A stretch of 64,000 nucleotides of DNA from Pseudomonas hygromyciniae (GTDB lineage Bacteria; Pseudomonadota; Gammaproteobacteria; Pseudomonadales; Pseudomonadaceae). The position numbers and the translations under genes were made by a program. Where the stretch lies: assembly GCF_016925675.1 (NCBI RefSeq), contig NZ_CP070506.1:5268501-5332500 (forward strand), read 5' to 3'. The notes beneath the pieces are model-generated. The model worked only from the letters and a program-made list of their open reading frames with translations. It did no database searches and had not been told where the DNA came from. Below, in pieces: positions 1 to 9,606 of this stretch. Each line of letters begins with the position of its first letter. Position 1 is the first letter of the stretch.

Positions 1-191
1 CTGGTGGCCCTGGATACGCCGCCGTGGTATTACCGATGGTTCTACCGCATGCCCGGCGTGCACCAGATGCGCAAGACCACCCTCGAGTTTTGCGGCATCA
101 AGCCGATCAAGACCGTGATGTTCGGGCCTGTACTGGGCTCTACCGCGGCGCAGCGCGAAAAGTGGCTGAAAAGGCCGGCACACTCTTTTGA
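1..191 (+). CDS. NAD(P)H-dependent oxidoreductase, C-terminal end (partial)
   Basis: Only the last ~62 residues are in the window. The stretch PWWYRW-like, then MPGVHQMRKTTLEFCGIKP and MFGPVLGSTAAQREKW, is what I know from the C-terminus of flavodoxin-fold NAD(P)H oxidoreductases (KefF/MdaB/YwrO type), cytoplasmic FMN quinone reductases. The open frame runs on into the next gene only because an A appears to be missing in the run at 169-172; restoring it gives a stop TGA at 189-191, just before the MerR gene. The pairing with a MerR regulator suggests an inducible quinone or redox stress function, which is inference. Substrate cannot be told from this fragment. Confidence 0.7.
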   Translation, partial: GGPGYAAVVLPMVLPHARRAPDAQDHPRVLRHQADQDRDVRACTGLYRGAARKVAEKAGTLF

Positions 192-201
192 AAGGATCTG
201 C

Positions 202-596
202 ATGTACATCGGTAAAGCCGCGCAGCTGTCGGGCACGACAATCAAAGCCATTCGTCACTATGAGGACATCGGCTTGTTGCCACTGCCGCATCGCGAGGGG
301 CGCTATCGGGTTTACTCGGCGCAGAGCGTGGAGCTGCTGACGTTTACGTGTGCGCAGCAACCGGGTTTCAAGCTCAAGGAGTTGCAGGAGATTCTGCACG
401 GGCACCATGGCGATGAGTTGCCGTGGCAGCGCGCCAACCAGGCGATAGCGCAAAAGAAACTCGAGTTGATGACGAAATCCAAGCCCTGCAACAGGTGCAT
501 GCAGGGCTGGTGGCGTTTGAGGGCAGCCTGGAGCAGGCCCAGGGTCAGTGCCAGTTTGCACGGTTGGTGGAAACCGGCACTGCGCGCAACAGCTAG
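202..596 (+). CDS. MerR family transcriptional regulator
   Basis: Starts at ATG 202 with AAAGGA at 191-196 as ribosome binding site. The first ~70 residues are a classic MerR winged helix: MYIGKAAQLSG, TIKAIRHYEDIGLL, GRYRVYS, followed by the dimerisation helix beginning with KLKELQEIL-like sequence. After about residue 92 (near 475) the frame shifts; joining to the next frame gives IQALQQVHAGLVAFEG and a C-terminus ending at TAG 594-596, total ~131 residues, normal for the family. No clustered C-terminal cysteines are visible, so a metal sensor is not indicated. It probably controls the oxidoreductase just upstream, to which it is separated by 10 bases. Confidence 0.82.
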
Positions 597-927
597 TTCA
601 GCAGATCGCCCCATTTGTTTTGCAGGGCGCGTTCTTCGGCCAGATTTCCCGCGTCATGGCGTCAACCCAGCGCTGGGCAAAACCATTGGCTGGACCCCAA
701 ACCCGAGGCCCAGCAGATTGTGGTGAAAAACCTGCAGGAGCTGAGCCTTGGCTTTATGACTAAAAGCGACTTTCAATCCAGCAGCATCGCCGTTTCATGT
801 GGGCATAAGCGGCGATCCCACCTAGTAAATTCTGCCTGCACGTAAGCCCATTCTGATTTAACAGACCACACCTCCAACCGCCCTTTTCCTGCGGCATTCT
901 CCGACGCCTTTCTTTTGCAGAGACGTC
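597..927. other. unresolved stretch between merR and rhs
   Basis: No clean gene is visible. On the plus strand, 690-760 can be read as LDPKPEAQQIVVKNLQELSLG; on the minus strand, the segment ending at the TAG complement 593-595 reads like a protein tail (QRWVDAMTREIW, then, after a shift, NKWGDLLN) that would converge on the MerR stop. Either could be the end of a small gene damaged by indels. 840-927 has GC content like the neighbours and leads into the rhs start. I do not assign a function. Confidence 0.35.
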
Positions 928-3900
928 ATGGATGCCAGCTCCTGCCCCTGATTCATCCCCTCGACCTGATCGAATACGAGCTGAACGGCTTTCACCAGAG
1001 CCTGGCGGTGTATCGCCAGCAGGTAACCAGCTGGTACGCGCAAGCCCTGGACAAGGCCAGCCATGCCACGGATTTGCCGTCGTTGCTGGGCATGGAGCGA
1101 GTGCTGCGGGTCGGCGACTCCAAGTGTCGGTGAGCATGACCGACAGCGACTTTGCTTCCAGTGTTGCCGTGTGCCCGGCAGGCGGTGAGCTGAAGATCCA
1201 GAGCAAGTTCGAGTCGGTGATGACGTGCCGCTGGGCAATCTCCAGGTGCAGGTGCTTGGCCTGGATGACGGCAGTTCCACGTTTATCCAACTGGATGAAC
1301 AGGGTCAGGCCTCCCATCACCGCGCGGCCGGCGGGCGCTATCAGGTGCGTGTGCAGGGCGGGGTGTCGCCGGCGCAGGTGGAGGCGCTGTTTGCGTCCTA
1401 CGACGGTTTGACCGTTGAGCTGCAAGCCCGGCTGCGCAAGGAGTGGAGTGGGTTCAAACCGCACTGGCAGGCCTCCACGGCGAGCGCCATTGGCAGTGGG
1501 ATATTGGCCGGGACCTGGTCAGCCATTTCCGGGGTGTGGGACAGCGTGTCGCTGGTGCAGGACATCCTCGAGACCCGGCCCAGCACATCGAACGCCTCGG
1601 CACCCAGGCCGCCGAGCTGCCCTGGCGCGTGAAGCGCCCCAAGCGATGGAACAGGCGATGCTGCTGGCCAGCGACGAGGCGGCGCTGTACCTGATGTTGC
1701 GCACGGCGATGATCTGGCTGTCGGCGTTGCTGCCCAGCCAGGTGGCGGGGAAAACCGCCGAGGTGATTACCGGGCTTGCCGTGTCGCTGCTCATTGATTT
1801 GCTGATTGCGCTGGTGTTGACCATTGCCCTGCAAGGCGCCGGGATCGCGTATCTGGGGCTGCGGCTGGCGAAGTATGGATCGCAGGTGGTTGAGCTTGCG
1901 GTGGGCTTCGTCAAAGGCGTGTTCGACATCCTCAAGCGTTTTACGGCGGCGGTGGATCGCTACAAGGCGGTGGCCGTGCGCGGCGTCGTCGGCGGCTTAC
2001 AAAAGGTGGCCTGCAGATGCACTGGGGGCACGGCGCAATACCACGCTCAAGCAACTTGAGGCGGTGGACGACGCGCCCTCCTCCGCGAAAAACCCCAACG
2101 GCGCAGCCAGCGCCAGCGCCGATAAAACCGCGACCCACGGCTGCCCGGTGTCCATGGTCACCGGCGAAGAACTGCTGACCCTAACCGATGGCGAACTGGA
2201 TGGCGTACTGCCATTTGCCTGGACGCGGCTGTATCGCACCAGTGCCGTGGAGGTGGATTGCGGGCTGGGGTTTGGCTGGAGCCATTCCCTGGCCCAGCGG
2301 CTGGTGGTGGTCGGTGATCGGTGGTGTGGACCGATCACGAGAACCGCAGTACCACCTTTCCCCTGCCGTCCGCTGCCCGCCCGGCCATCAGCAATAGCCT
2401 CGCTGAGGCAGCGATTTATCTGGGGCGGCGTCGGATGAACTGGTGCTGGCTCAAGGGGCACGGTTCTACCACTTTCAAGACGGTGTGCTGACGGCGATCA
2501 GCGATGGGTATGACAACCGCCTGCGTATTTCCCGCGATGTATCGGGGCGGATTCTGCGCCTGGATAACGATGCCGGGCGCGCTGCTGCGCTATGACCGCG
2601 GGCATATCGTGGCGGTGGACTACCAGGTGTTTCGCGTGGAAAGCGAATCGGACGACGCCTGGGTGACTGAACAGAACGTCGTTTCCTACCGCTATGACGA
2701 ACAGTGGCGACTGGTTGAGGCGATCAATGCCGTAGGCGAAAGCGAGCGCTATCATTACGACAGCCTTGCTGTGATCACTGAGCGGCAGCTGGCCGGTGGG
2801 GCGAGTTTCTTCTAGGCGTGGGAACGGTCTGGCAAGGCGGCGCGCTGTGTGCGGCATTGGGCCCGTTTTGCGCAGATGGATACGCGCTATGTCTGGGATG
2901 ACGACGGCCGCGTCACCCGCTTAACGCCGATGGCAGCCAGGAAGTGATGTGCATGACCCGCGCGCACGGCTGGTGCAGCGGGTTGATCCGGATGGCGGCG
3001 AGCATTTCAAGTCCTACGACGCCCAGGGCCGGCTGATGGTTGAACAGGATCCCCTTGGGGCGATTACGGCCTATCAGTACGACGAGGCTGGGCGCTTGGT
3101 GGCGCTGTTTCCGGGGATGACGGGCCTACCGCCTACGAGTATGAGCATGGCTTCGTACGGGTCATGCGCCGGGGTGAAGCGGTCTGGAAGTACCAGCGTT
3201 AGGCGATATCACCCGCCAGACTGATCCGGACGGCAATGTCACCGAGTACAGCTATGACAAGCGCGGGCAGCTTTTAGCGGTTTGGTATCCGGACCATAGC
3301 TGTCAGCGCCTGACCTGGAATGACCTTGGGCAGTTGACTCAGGAACAGTTACCCAACGGCAGCGTGCGCCGTTATCGCTATGACGACCCGGGCCGGCAGA
3401 TTGCCCGTGAAGATGAACATGGCGCGCTGACCCACTATCACTGGGACGCGGTAGGCCGACTGCTCAAGGTGGTATTGCCGGGCGGCGCCACCCGCGAATG
3501 AGCTACAACCCCTACGGAAAAGTCACCGCCGAGCGCGATGAACTGGGGCGTGTGACCCGGTATGAATATGCTGAGGGTTTCCCTGATCAGTCGTCGGATC
3601 AACCCCGATGGTTCTCAACTCAAGTACCGCTACGACAACACCCGCCTGCTACTGACCGAAATCGAAAACGAGTCAGGCGAGCGCTATCAACTGGCGTACC
3701 ACCCCAACGGCCTGATCCAACAGGAAACCGGCTTCGACGGCAAACGCACCACCTACGTCTACGACCTCAACGGCCACCTGCAGGAAAAACCGAGTTCGGT
3801 GACGATGACCGTCAACTGATTACCGCCTACCAGCGCGACAACGCCGGCCGCCTTATAAGAAAAACCCTGCCCGATGGCAGCACGGTGGATTACACCTACG

Positions 3901-5632
3901 ACCGCCTCGGCAATCTCTTAAGCGTCGACGACGGCCACCGGCCGCTGCATTACGAATACGACCGCCAAAACCGCCTGACCGCCGAACACCAGGGCTGGGG
4001 CACCTTGCGTTACGGCTACGACAGCTGCGGCCAACTCGACCACCTGCGCCTGCCCGACAACAACCACCTGACCTTCAACCACGACAAGGGCGCCACCTCG
4101 CCACCGTTGAGCTCAATGGCCGCACACTCACCTCACACCTGTTCAAAGCCGGGCGCGAGAACAGCGCCAGCAGGGCCAACTGCTCAGCCACTACCACTAC
4201 GACGACCAGGGCCGCCTGACCCAACACCAACACCGCCACTACACCTACGACAAAAGCGGCAACCTCACCCGCCTGCTCGACACCCGCAAGGGCCAGCACG
4301 ACTACCACTACGACCCCCGACCGCCTGACCCGCGCCGACCACTCGCAAGACGTGCAAGAACGCTTCGCCCACGACCCGGCGGGCAACCTGCTGATGCAAG
4401 ACCGCCCAGGCCCCGGCATCGTCGTCGGCAACCGCCTGTTACTACAAGGCGACCGGAATTACGACTACGACGCCTTCGGAAACCTCATACGCGAACGCCG
4501 TGGCCGCGCACAGCAACGGGTCACCGAATACCGCTACGATTGCCAGCACCGCCTGATCGGCGTGACGCAACCGGACGGCAGCCAGGCCAGCTATCGCTAC
4601 GACCCGTTTGGCCGGCGCATCAGCAAAACCGTGGCGGGCAAAACCACCGAGTTTTTCTGGCAAGGCGACAAGCTCATCGCCGAACACACCCATGGCCAGC
4701 ACCGCAGCTACCTCTACGAGCCTGACAGCTTCAGGCCGTTGGCCTTGCTTGAAGGTTTCGGGCCGGCCAATACAGGTCTTCCACTACCAACTCGACCACC
4801 TGGGCACACCGCAGGAACTGACCAGCGCAGACGGCAAAATCGTCTGGTCTGCCCATTACCAGGCCTACGGAAAATCACCCGGTTGGATGTAGGCACGGTC
4901 GACAACCCACTGCGCTTTCAGGGGCAGTATTACGACCGGGAAAGCGGGCTGCATTACAACCGGCATCGCTACTACAATCCGGATAACGGACGCTACCTGA
5001 CCCCCGACCCGGTGAAGTTGGCGGGTGGGCTGAACGGATATTTGTATGGCCCAACCCAACGGGGTGGGTGGATCCGGGGTTGAATGCGAGTCCGGGTGGG
5101 GATGGGTGTAAGCCAAGCGCGACCGTTCAGGATCCCGCGAAAAATATTGATCACGCAGAGCCTATTCTCCCGCAAACGACACGCGCAGAACGACAGGCAA
5201 AATTGATGAGCTTGCAGAAGCAAATGCCTATAGTCGTTTGAAAGAAATGGAGCAAGCATTGCCAAGAGCTCACTTCCTGGAAAAACATGGCGCGCAGACT
5301 ACGCTGGACGCTCAACTTGAAAGGGTAATGACGGCTAAAATCCAACTACAGGAGAAATCGAAAGACACGTTGATGGAAGAAGAGTCGGCCAACCAAAAAT
5401 ACCTAGCGCAGCTACCTGATACCTCAGCCACAGGGACCAATTAAATGCTATTTATCGAGCACAGCTTATACTCAGGAGAACCAACATAGCCAAATCACGC
5501 GAACCTATAGATATGGGAAAAGAAATTGGCGAGGGATACAAAAGAGCAAACTTGGAATACGGAAAGCAAACCAAAGCAAAAGTTATACTAGACACAGAAG
5601 GAAAACCCATTACTGCATATACGGACTTTTAG
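928..5632 (+). CDS. Rhs family polymorphic toxin (multiple frameshifts)
   Basis: Joined across many one-base shifts this is one protein of ~1,560 residues. ATG 928 begins MDASS-like sequence followed by HPLDLIEYELNGFHQSL. At ~1500-1900 there is a glycine-rich hydrophobic segment and two strong membrane helices (around IWLSALLPSQ and LLIDLLIALVLTIAL), as in Rhs effectors that insert into target membranes. At ~2130-2290 is a DUF6531-type entry (GCPVSMVTGEEL, LPFAWTRLYRT). From ~2290 to 4900 come more than fifteen YD repeats of the YDxxGRL form, making the Rhs shell. The core ends near 5080 with YYDRESGLHYNRHRYYNP, LTPDPV and a PNPTGWVDPGL cleavage-type motif. The variable toxin tip follows. No PAAR domain is visible at the N-terminus, so it probably needs a VgrG or Eag-type loader elsewhere. 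Secreted by type VI secretion by family analogy. Confidence 0.88.
5100..5632 (+). other. C-terminal toxin tip of the Rhs protein
   Basis: After the Rhs core the composition turns AT-rich, the usual mark of an exchanged toxin module. One missing A near 5339 must be restored; then residues run from KIDELAEANAYSRLKEM through FLEKHGAQTTLDAQLERV, IERHVDGRRVGQPKIP, SAATRYLSHRDQLNAIYRAQ and EYGKQTKAKVIL to the stop TAG 5630-5632. Conserved-looking histidines (EKHG, ERHVDG, LSHRD) and the S-x-x-x-F/Y-x-S/T pattern followed by a helix recall the BECR/RNase A-like nuclease toxins, but this resemblance is from memory and weak. Toxin activity is inferred from position. Confidence 0.6.
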
Positions 5633-5633
5633 T

Positions 5634-5993
5634 ATGAAACTACTACTAAAACTTTCAATCATCAGAAGCCTGCTATTTACATACAGCTTTGATAATTACG
5701 ACGATCTTGACAGGGAACGTTTTATTGTTTCAAAAAACGTTAATGACGACAAAGAACTTTCAGAGTTATTCGACAAACTGACGAAACCTGAGTTTCTTCA
5801 TTACAAAAAAGAAGAAAGAGAGTGGTACATCACTACACTAGAGCACTTTTTAAACCGACGAGAACTTTGATTCGGTTTTTATCTTTTCGATACTTACTTT
5901 GACGATGAAATCACTAATCAGAGACAGTTTATGAAAATCTTACTCGAATGCCTCACTCGCTATCACGCCGAGGCAATGCAGAATGAGTCATAA
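5634..5993 (+). CDS. putative immunity protein for the Rhs toxin
   Basis: ATG 5634 lies one base after the toxin stop, the standard place for a cognate immunity gene, and the segment is equally AT-rich. The first 78 residues (acidic, with FDNYDDLDRERF and KEEREWYITTLEHFL) end in a TGA at 5868-5870. The same frame then continues without another stop through YLFDTYFDDEITNQRQF and LLECLTRYHAEAMQNES to TAA 5991-5993. Either two compensating indels around 5855-5885 created the internal stop or the gene is truly truncated at 78 residues; the acidic, helix-rich continuation favours a full protein of ~118 residues. I do not recognise the family; immunity is inferred from linkage and acidity. Confidence 0.6.
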
Positions 5994-6333
5994 AATTAAA
6001 GCACCAGGGCAACCATATTCAAACTTACTATTTAAACAACGGAAAACCATGACATTCAACTCACGCCCGGCACCGCCTCACTTATTAAACTAAACCATGA
6101 CCAGAGAATAATGAAACAACAGTTACCCTCGATAACCGGGACGACTCTAGTGAGTCATAACTCAATACAACGGCAAGTTTGCCATTGATACACTCTGGGC
6201 CATTAGTCTCTGCGTGAACGGCGGCGGTCAAACTGCCATCACCGGCCAACCTGCCCCAACACCGTGCCCCAATTTGCCCTTCCCCCCTATCCGCTAGTGT
6301 CGCGCCCGTTTACCGTCAACCGGAATAGCTGCC
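5994..6333. other. AT-rich to GC-rich intergenic stretch after the Rhs module
   Basis: 5994-6170 remains AT-rich like the toxin tip and carries scraps that may be the remnant of a further toxin or immunity cassette (for example TYYLNNGK then, shifted, IQLTPGTASLIKLNHD). From ~6170 base composition returns to the chromosomal norm; a frame reading YNGKFAIDTLWAISLC has no start and no family match I know. The xseB promoter should lie at its right end. No RNA gene or terminator is clear. Confidence 0.4.
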
Positions 6334-6574
6334 ATGGCCCGTAAAAAGTTGCACTCGATTTCGAATAATCCCTCGCCGATCTGCAAACCCTGGTCGAGCG
6401 TCTGGAGAACGGCGAGTTGTCGCTGGAAGACTCGTTGACGGCATTTGAGCAAGGTATCGGCCTGACCCGCGATTGCCAGAGCGTTCTGGCGCAGGCGGAG
6501 CAGAAGGTTCAGGTGTTGCTGGAACGGGATGGGGAGTTGGCCGAAGAACCTTCGACGCGGAACAAGCGCAATGA
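6334..6574 (+). CDS. xseB: exodeoxyribonuclease VII small subunit
   Basis: Start ATG 6334 (MARKK), stop TGA 6572-6574, ~80 residues after joining frames, the normal XseB length. Visible blocks are [35 protein letters not shown] and [10 protein letters not shown], the coiled-coil hairpin by which six XseB copies bind one XseA to form the ssDNA exonuclease. Frameshifts sit near 6350-6365 and 6550. The stop overlaps the ispA start as ATGA, the usual xseB-ispA-dxs operon of gammaproteobacteria. Confidence 0.9.
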
Positions 6575-7454
6575 TCGACGTTTATCAGGCCAGCAGTCAG
6601 GCCTGGGTCAATGCTGCGCTGGAACCGCTGTTTGTGGCGCCAAGCCCGGAGCTGGCCAGGTTGTATGAGGCCATGCGCTATAGCGTGATGAACGGCGGCA
6701 AGCGCGTGCGGCCTTTACTCGCCTATGCGGCCTGTGAGGCGCTGGGCGTGGACGCGGCGCAGGCCAATGGCGCGGCGTGTGCGGTGGAGTTGATTCATGC
6801 CTACTCGCTGGTACACGACGATTTGCCGGCGATGGACGATGACGATCTGCGTCGCGGCCAGCCCACCACCCATAAAGCCTTTGACGAAGCCTGTGCGATC
6901 CTCGCCGGTGACGGCCTGCAAAGCCTGGCGTTCAGTGCCTTGCTTGATCCGCGCCTGAGCGGCGTCAATGCAGAAATCCGCCTACGTATGGTCACCGCGC
7001 TGGCCGCTGCCGCAGGTCCGGCCGGTATGGTCGGGGTCAGGCGATTGACCTCGGTTCGGTGGGCCTCAAGCTGGACCAGCAAGCCCTGAATATATGCACC
7101 GGCACAAGACCGGGGCGCTGATCGAGGCTGCCGTGCACCTCGGCGCCCGGCCAGTGGCCGCGCCGAAGCTGCGCAGTTGGCCGCCTTACAGGTTTATGCC
7201 CGGGCTGTCGGCCTGGCGTTCCAGGTGCAGGACGATATTCTCGATGTGGAAAGCGACACCGCGACCCTCGGCAAACGCCAAGGCGCCGATATTGCCCGTG
7301 ACAAGCCGACCTATCCGTCGCTGCTGGGGCTGGAAGCCGCCAAGGTCACGCTCTGGAACTGCGCGACCAGGCCCTGGCCGCCCTGCGACCATTCGACGCG
7401 GCAGCCGAGCCGCTGCGTGACCTGGCGCGGTATATCGTCGAACGCCGCCACTGA
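6571..7454 (+). CDS. ispA: (2E,6E)-farnesyl diphosphate synthase
   Basis: Condenses IPP with DMAPP and GPP to farnesyl diphosphate, feeding ubiquinone, undecaprenyl phosphate and other isoprenoids. The first aspartate-rich motif [14 protein letters not shown] lies at ~6818-6860 and the second, [11 protein letters not shown], at ~7219-7250; the N-terminal GGKRVRPLL substrate block is at ~6691. Frame breaks occur near 7030, 7085, 7160 and 7350; joined, the protein ends RYIVERRH at TGA 7452-7454, ~295 residues, the standard length. Start ATG 6571 overlaps the xseB stop, so translation is coupled. Since the gene is essential, the breaks are taken to be sequence errors. Confidence 0.93.
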
Positions 7455-7565
7455 TTACAGCGGCCATTAGCGCCGCATATCGGCCAAGTTCGGTGCTCTG
7501 CGTGGGCGGTTTGCGATGCTTGAGGTAAACTGCCGCCTCTTCTTATACCTATAACGATTCGCCTG

Positions 7566-9451
7566 ATGCCCACGACGTTTCAAGAGATTCCCGCAAGCGC
7601 CCGACCACGCCGCTGCTGGACCGTGCTAACACGCCGGCCGGCCTGCGTCGCCTGGGTAGCCGAGCTGGAAACCCTGGCCGATGAGTTGCGCCTGGAATTG
7701 CTCTACACGGTCGGTCAGACCGGTGGGCATTTTGGTGCCGGCCTGGGCGTCATCGAGCTGACCATCGCGTTGCATTACGTGTTCGACACCCCGGACGACC
7801 GGCTGGTGTGGGACGTGGGTCACCAGGCGTATCCGCATAAAATTCTCACCGGACGCCGCGAGCGCATGCCACCTTGCGCCAGAAGGATGGCATTGCCGCC
7901 TTCCCGCGCCGCTCCGAGAGCGAGTACGACACCTTTGGCGTCGGCCATTCCAGCACCTCGATCAGCGCAGCCCTGGGCATGGCGATTGCCGCCCGTCTGC
8001 AAAACAGCGATCGCAAGGCGATTGCCGTGATCGGTGATGGCGCGCTGACAGCCGGCATGGCGTTTGAAGCGTTGAACCATGCGCCGGAAGTGGACGCCAA
8101 CATGTTGGTGATCCTCAACGACAACGACATGTCGATCTCGCGCAATGTCGGTGGTTTGTCCAATTACCTGGCGAAAATTCTGTCCAGCCGCACCTACGCC
8201 AGCATGCGCGGGGGCAGCAAAAAGTACTGTCGCGCCTACCCGGCGCGTGGGAAATCGCCCGCCGCACCGAAGAATACGCCAGGGGCATGCTGGTCCCCGG
8301 CACCCTGTTCGAAGAGCTGGGCTGGAACTATATCGGCCCGATCGACGGCCACGACCTGCCGACCCTGATCGCCACCCTGCGCAATATGCGCGACCTCAAG
8401 GTCCGCAGTTCCTGCATATCGTCACCAAGAAAGGCAAAGGCTTCGCCCCGGCGGAGGTCGACCCGATTGGTTACCACGCCATCACCAAGCTCGAGCCTGG
8501 ACGCGCCCGTGGCGGCGCCGAAAAGCCAGCGGGCCGAAGTATTCCGGCGTGTTTGGCGAATGGCTGTGCGACATGGCCGCCGCCGATCCGCGCCTGGTGG
8601 GCATTACCCCGGCGATGAAGGAAGGTCTGACCTGGTAGCGTTCAGCGAGCGTTTCCCGCTGCGCTACTTCGACGTGGCGATTGCCGAGCAACACGCGGTG
8701 ATCTTTGCCGCCGGCATGGCCTGCGAAGGCGCTAGCCGGTGGTGGCGATCTACTCCACCTTCCTGCAACGCGGTTATGACCAATTGGTGCATGACGTGGC
8801 GGTGCAGAACCTCGACGTGCTGTTCGCCATCGACCGCGCCGGTTTGGTGGGCGAAGACGGCCCGACCCACGCTGGCAGCTACGACCTGTCGTACCTGCGC
8901 TGCATCCCCGGCATGCTGGTGATGACCCTAAGCGACGAGAACGAACTGCGCAAGATGCTCAGCACCGGGCACCTGTACAACGGCCCGGCGGCGGTACGCT
9001 ATCCCCGCGGCAATGGCCCGAATGCAGTGATCGAAAAAGACCTGGAACCGATCGAGATTGGCAAGGGCATCGTGCGTCGCCAGGGCAGCAAGGCCGCGTT
9101 CCTGGTGTTCGGCGTGCAACTGGCCGAAGCCCTGAAAGTGGCGGAGAAAATCGACGCCACCGTGGTCGACATGCGCTTCGTCAAACCTCTGGATGAAGCC
9201 TTGGTGCGTGAGATCGCCGGCAGCCATGAGTTGCTGGTGACCGTTGAAGAAAACGCCATCATGGGCGGCGCCGGTGCGGCGATCAGCGAATTCCTGGCGC
9301 GGGAGAATATCCTTAAGTCGGTGCTGCACCTGGGCTTGCCGGACATATACGTGGAGCACGCCAAGCCGGCGCAGATGCTGGCTGAGTGTGGTTTGGATGA
9401 AGCGGGATCGAGACTGCGGTGCGCCAGCGCATGGCCTTGCTCGGCCTGTAA
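7566..9451 (+). CDS. dxs: 1-deoxy-D-xylulose-5-phosphate synthase
   Basis: First enzyme of the MEP pathway, joining pyruvate and glyceraldehyde 3-phosphate with thiamine diphosphate. ATG 7566 gives MPTTFQEIP; stop TAA 9449-9451 follows MALLGL, ~630 residues. Seen in order: the [14 protein letters not shown] substrate loop (~7808), the ThDP/Mg motif [15 protein letters not shown] (~8035), NDNDMSIS, the [14 protein letters not shown] block with the catalytic glutamate (~8680), [12 protein letters not shown] (~8845) and a transketolase C domain. At least seven one-base shifts break it (for instance near 7605, 7868, 8210, 8402, 8500, 8725 and 9405). It is followed by a REP palindrome, not by an obvious terminator. 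It works upstream of ispA in the same operon. Confidence 0.94.
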
Positions 9452-9479
9452 TCCAATCCCGGTAAAACCCGATCAAATA

Positions 9480-9560
9480 GGGAGCTGGCTTGCCTGCGAT
9501 AGCATCACCCGGTCTCTCTGGAAGACCGAGGTGTCTGCATCTCAAGCAAGCCAGCTCCAC
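9480..9560. repeat. REP palindrome pair between dxs and btuB
   Basis: GGGAGCTGGCTTGCCTGCGA at 9480-9499 and AAGCAAGCCAGCTCC at 9545-9559 face each other across ~45 bases that themselves contain the small hairpin GGTCTCTCTGGAAGACC. This is the REP doublet form common in P. fluorescens intergenic DNA. It could act as a 3' mRNA stabiliser or weak terminator for dxs. Confidence 0.8.
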
Positions 9561-9606
9561 ATTTGTTTCTCGTTGCATTGCATGCATTGGAACCCATGGA
9601 CGGCCC

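Noticed and set aside
9452..9606. Cobalamin riboswitch upstream of btuB
   Set aside because: The gap is short and mostly filled by a REP doublet; I could not find the B12 box or the paired elements.
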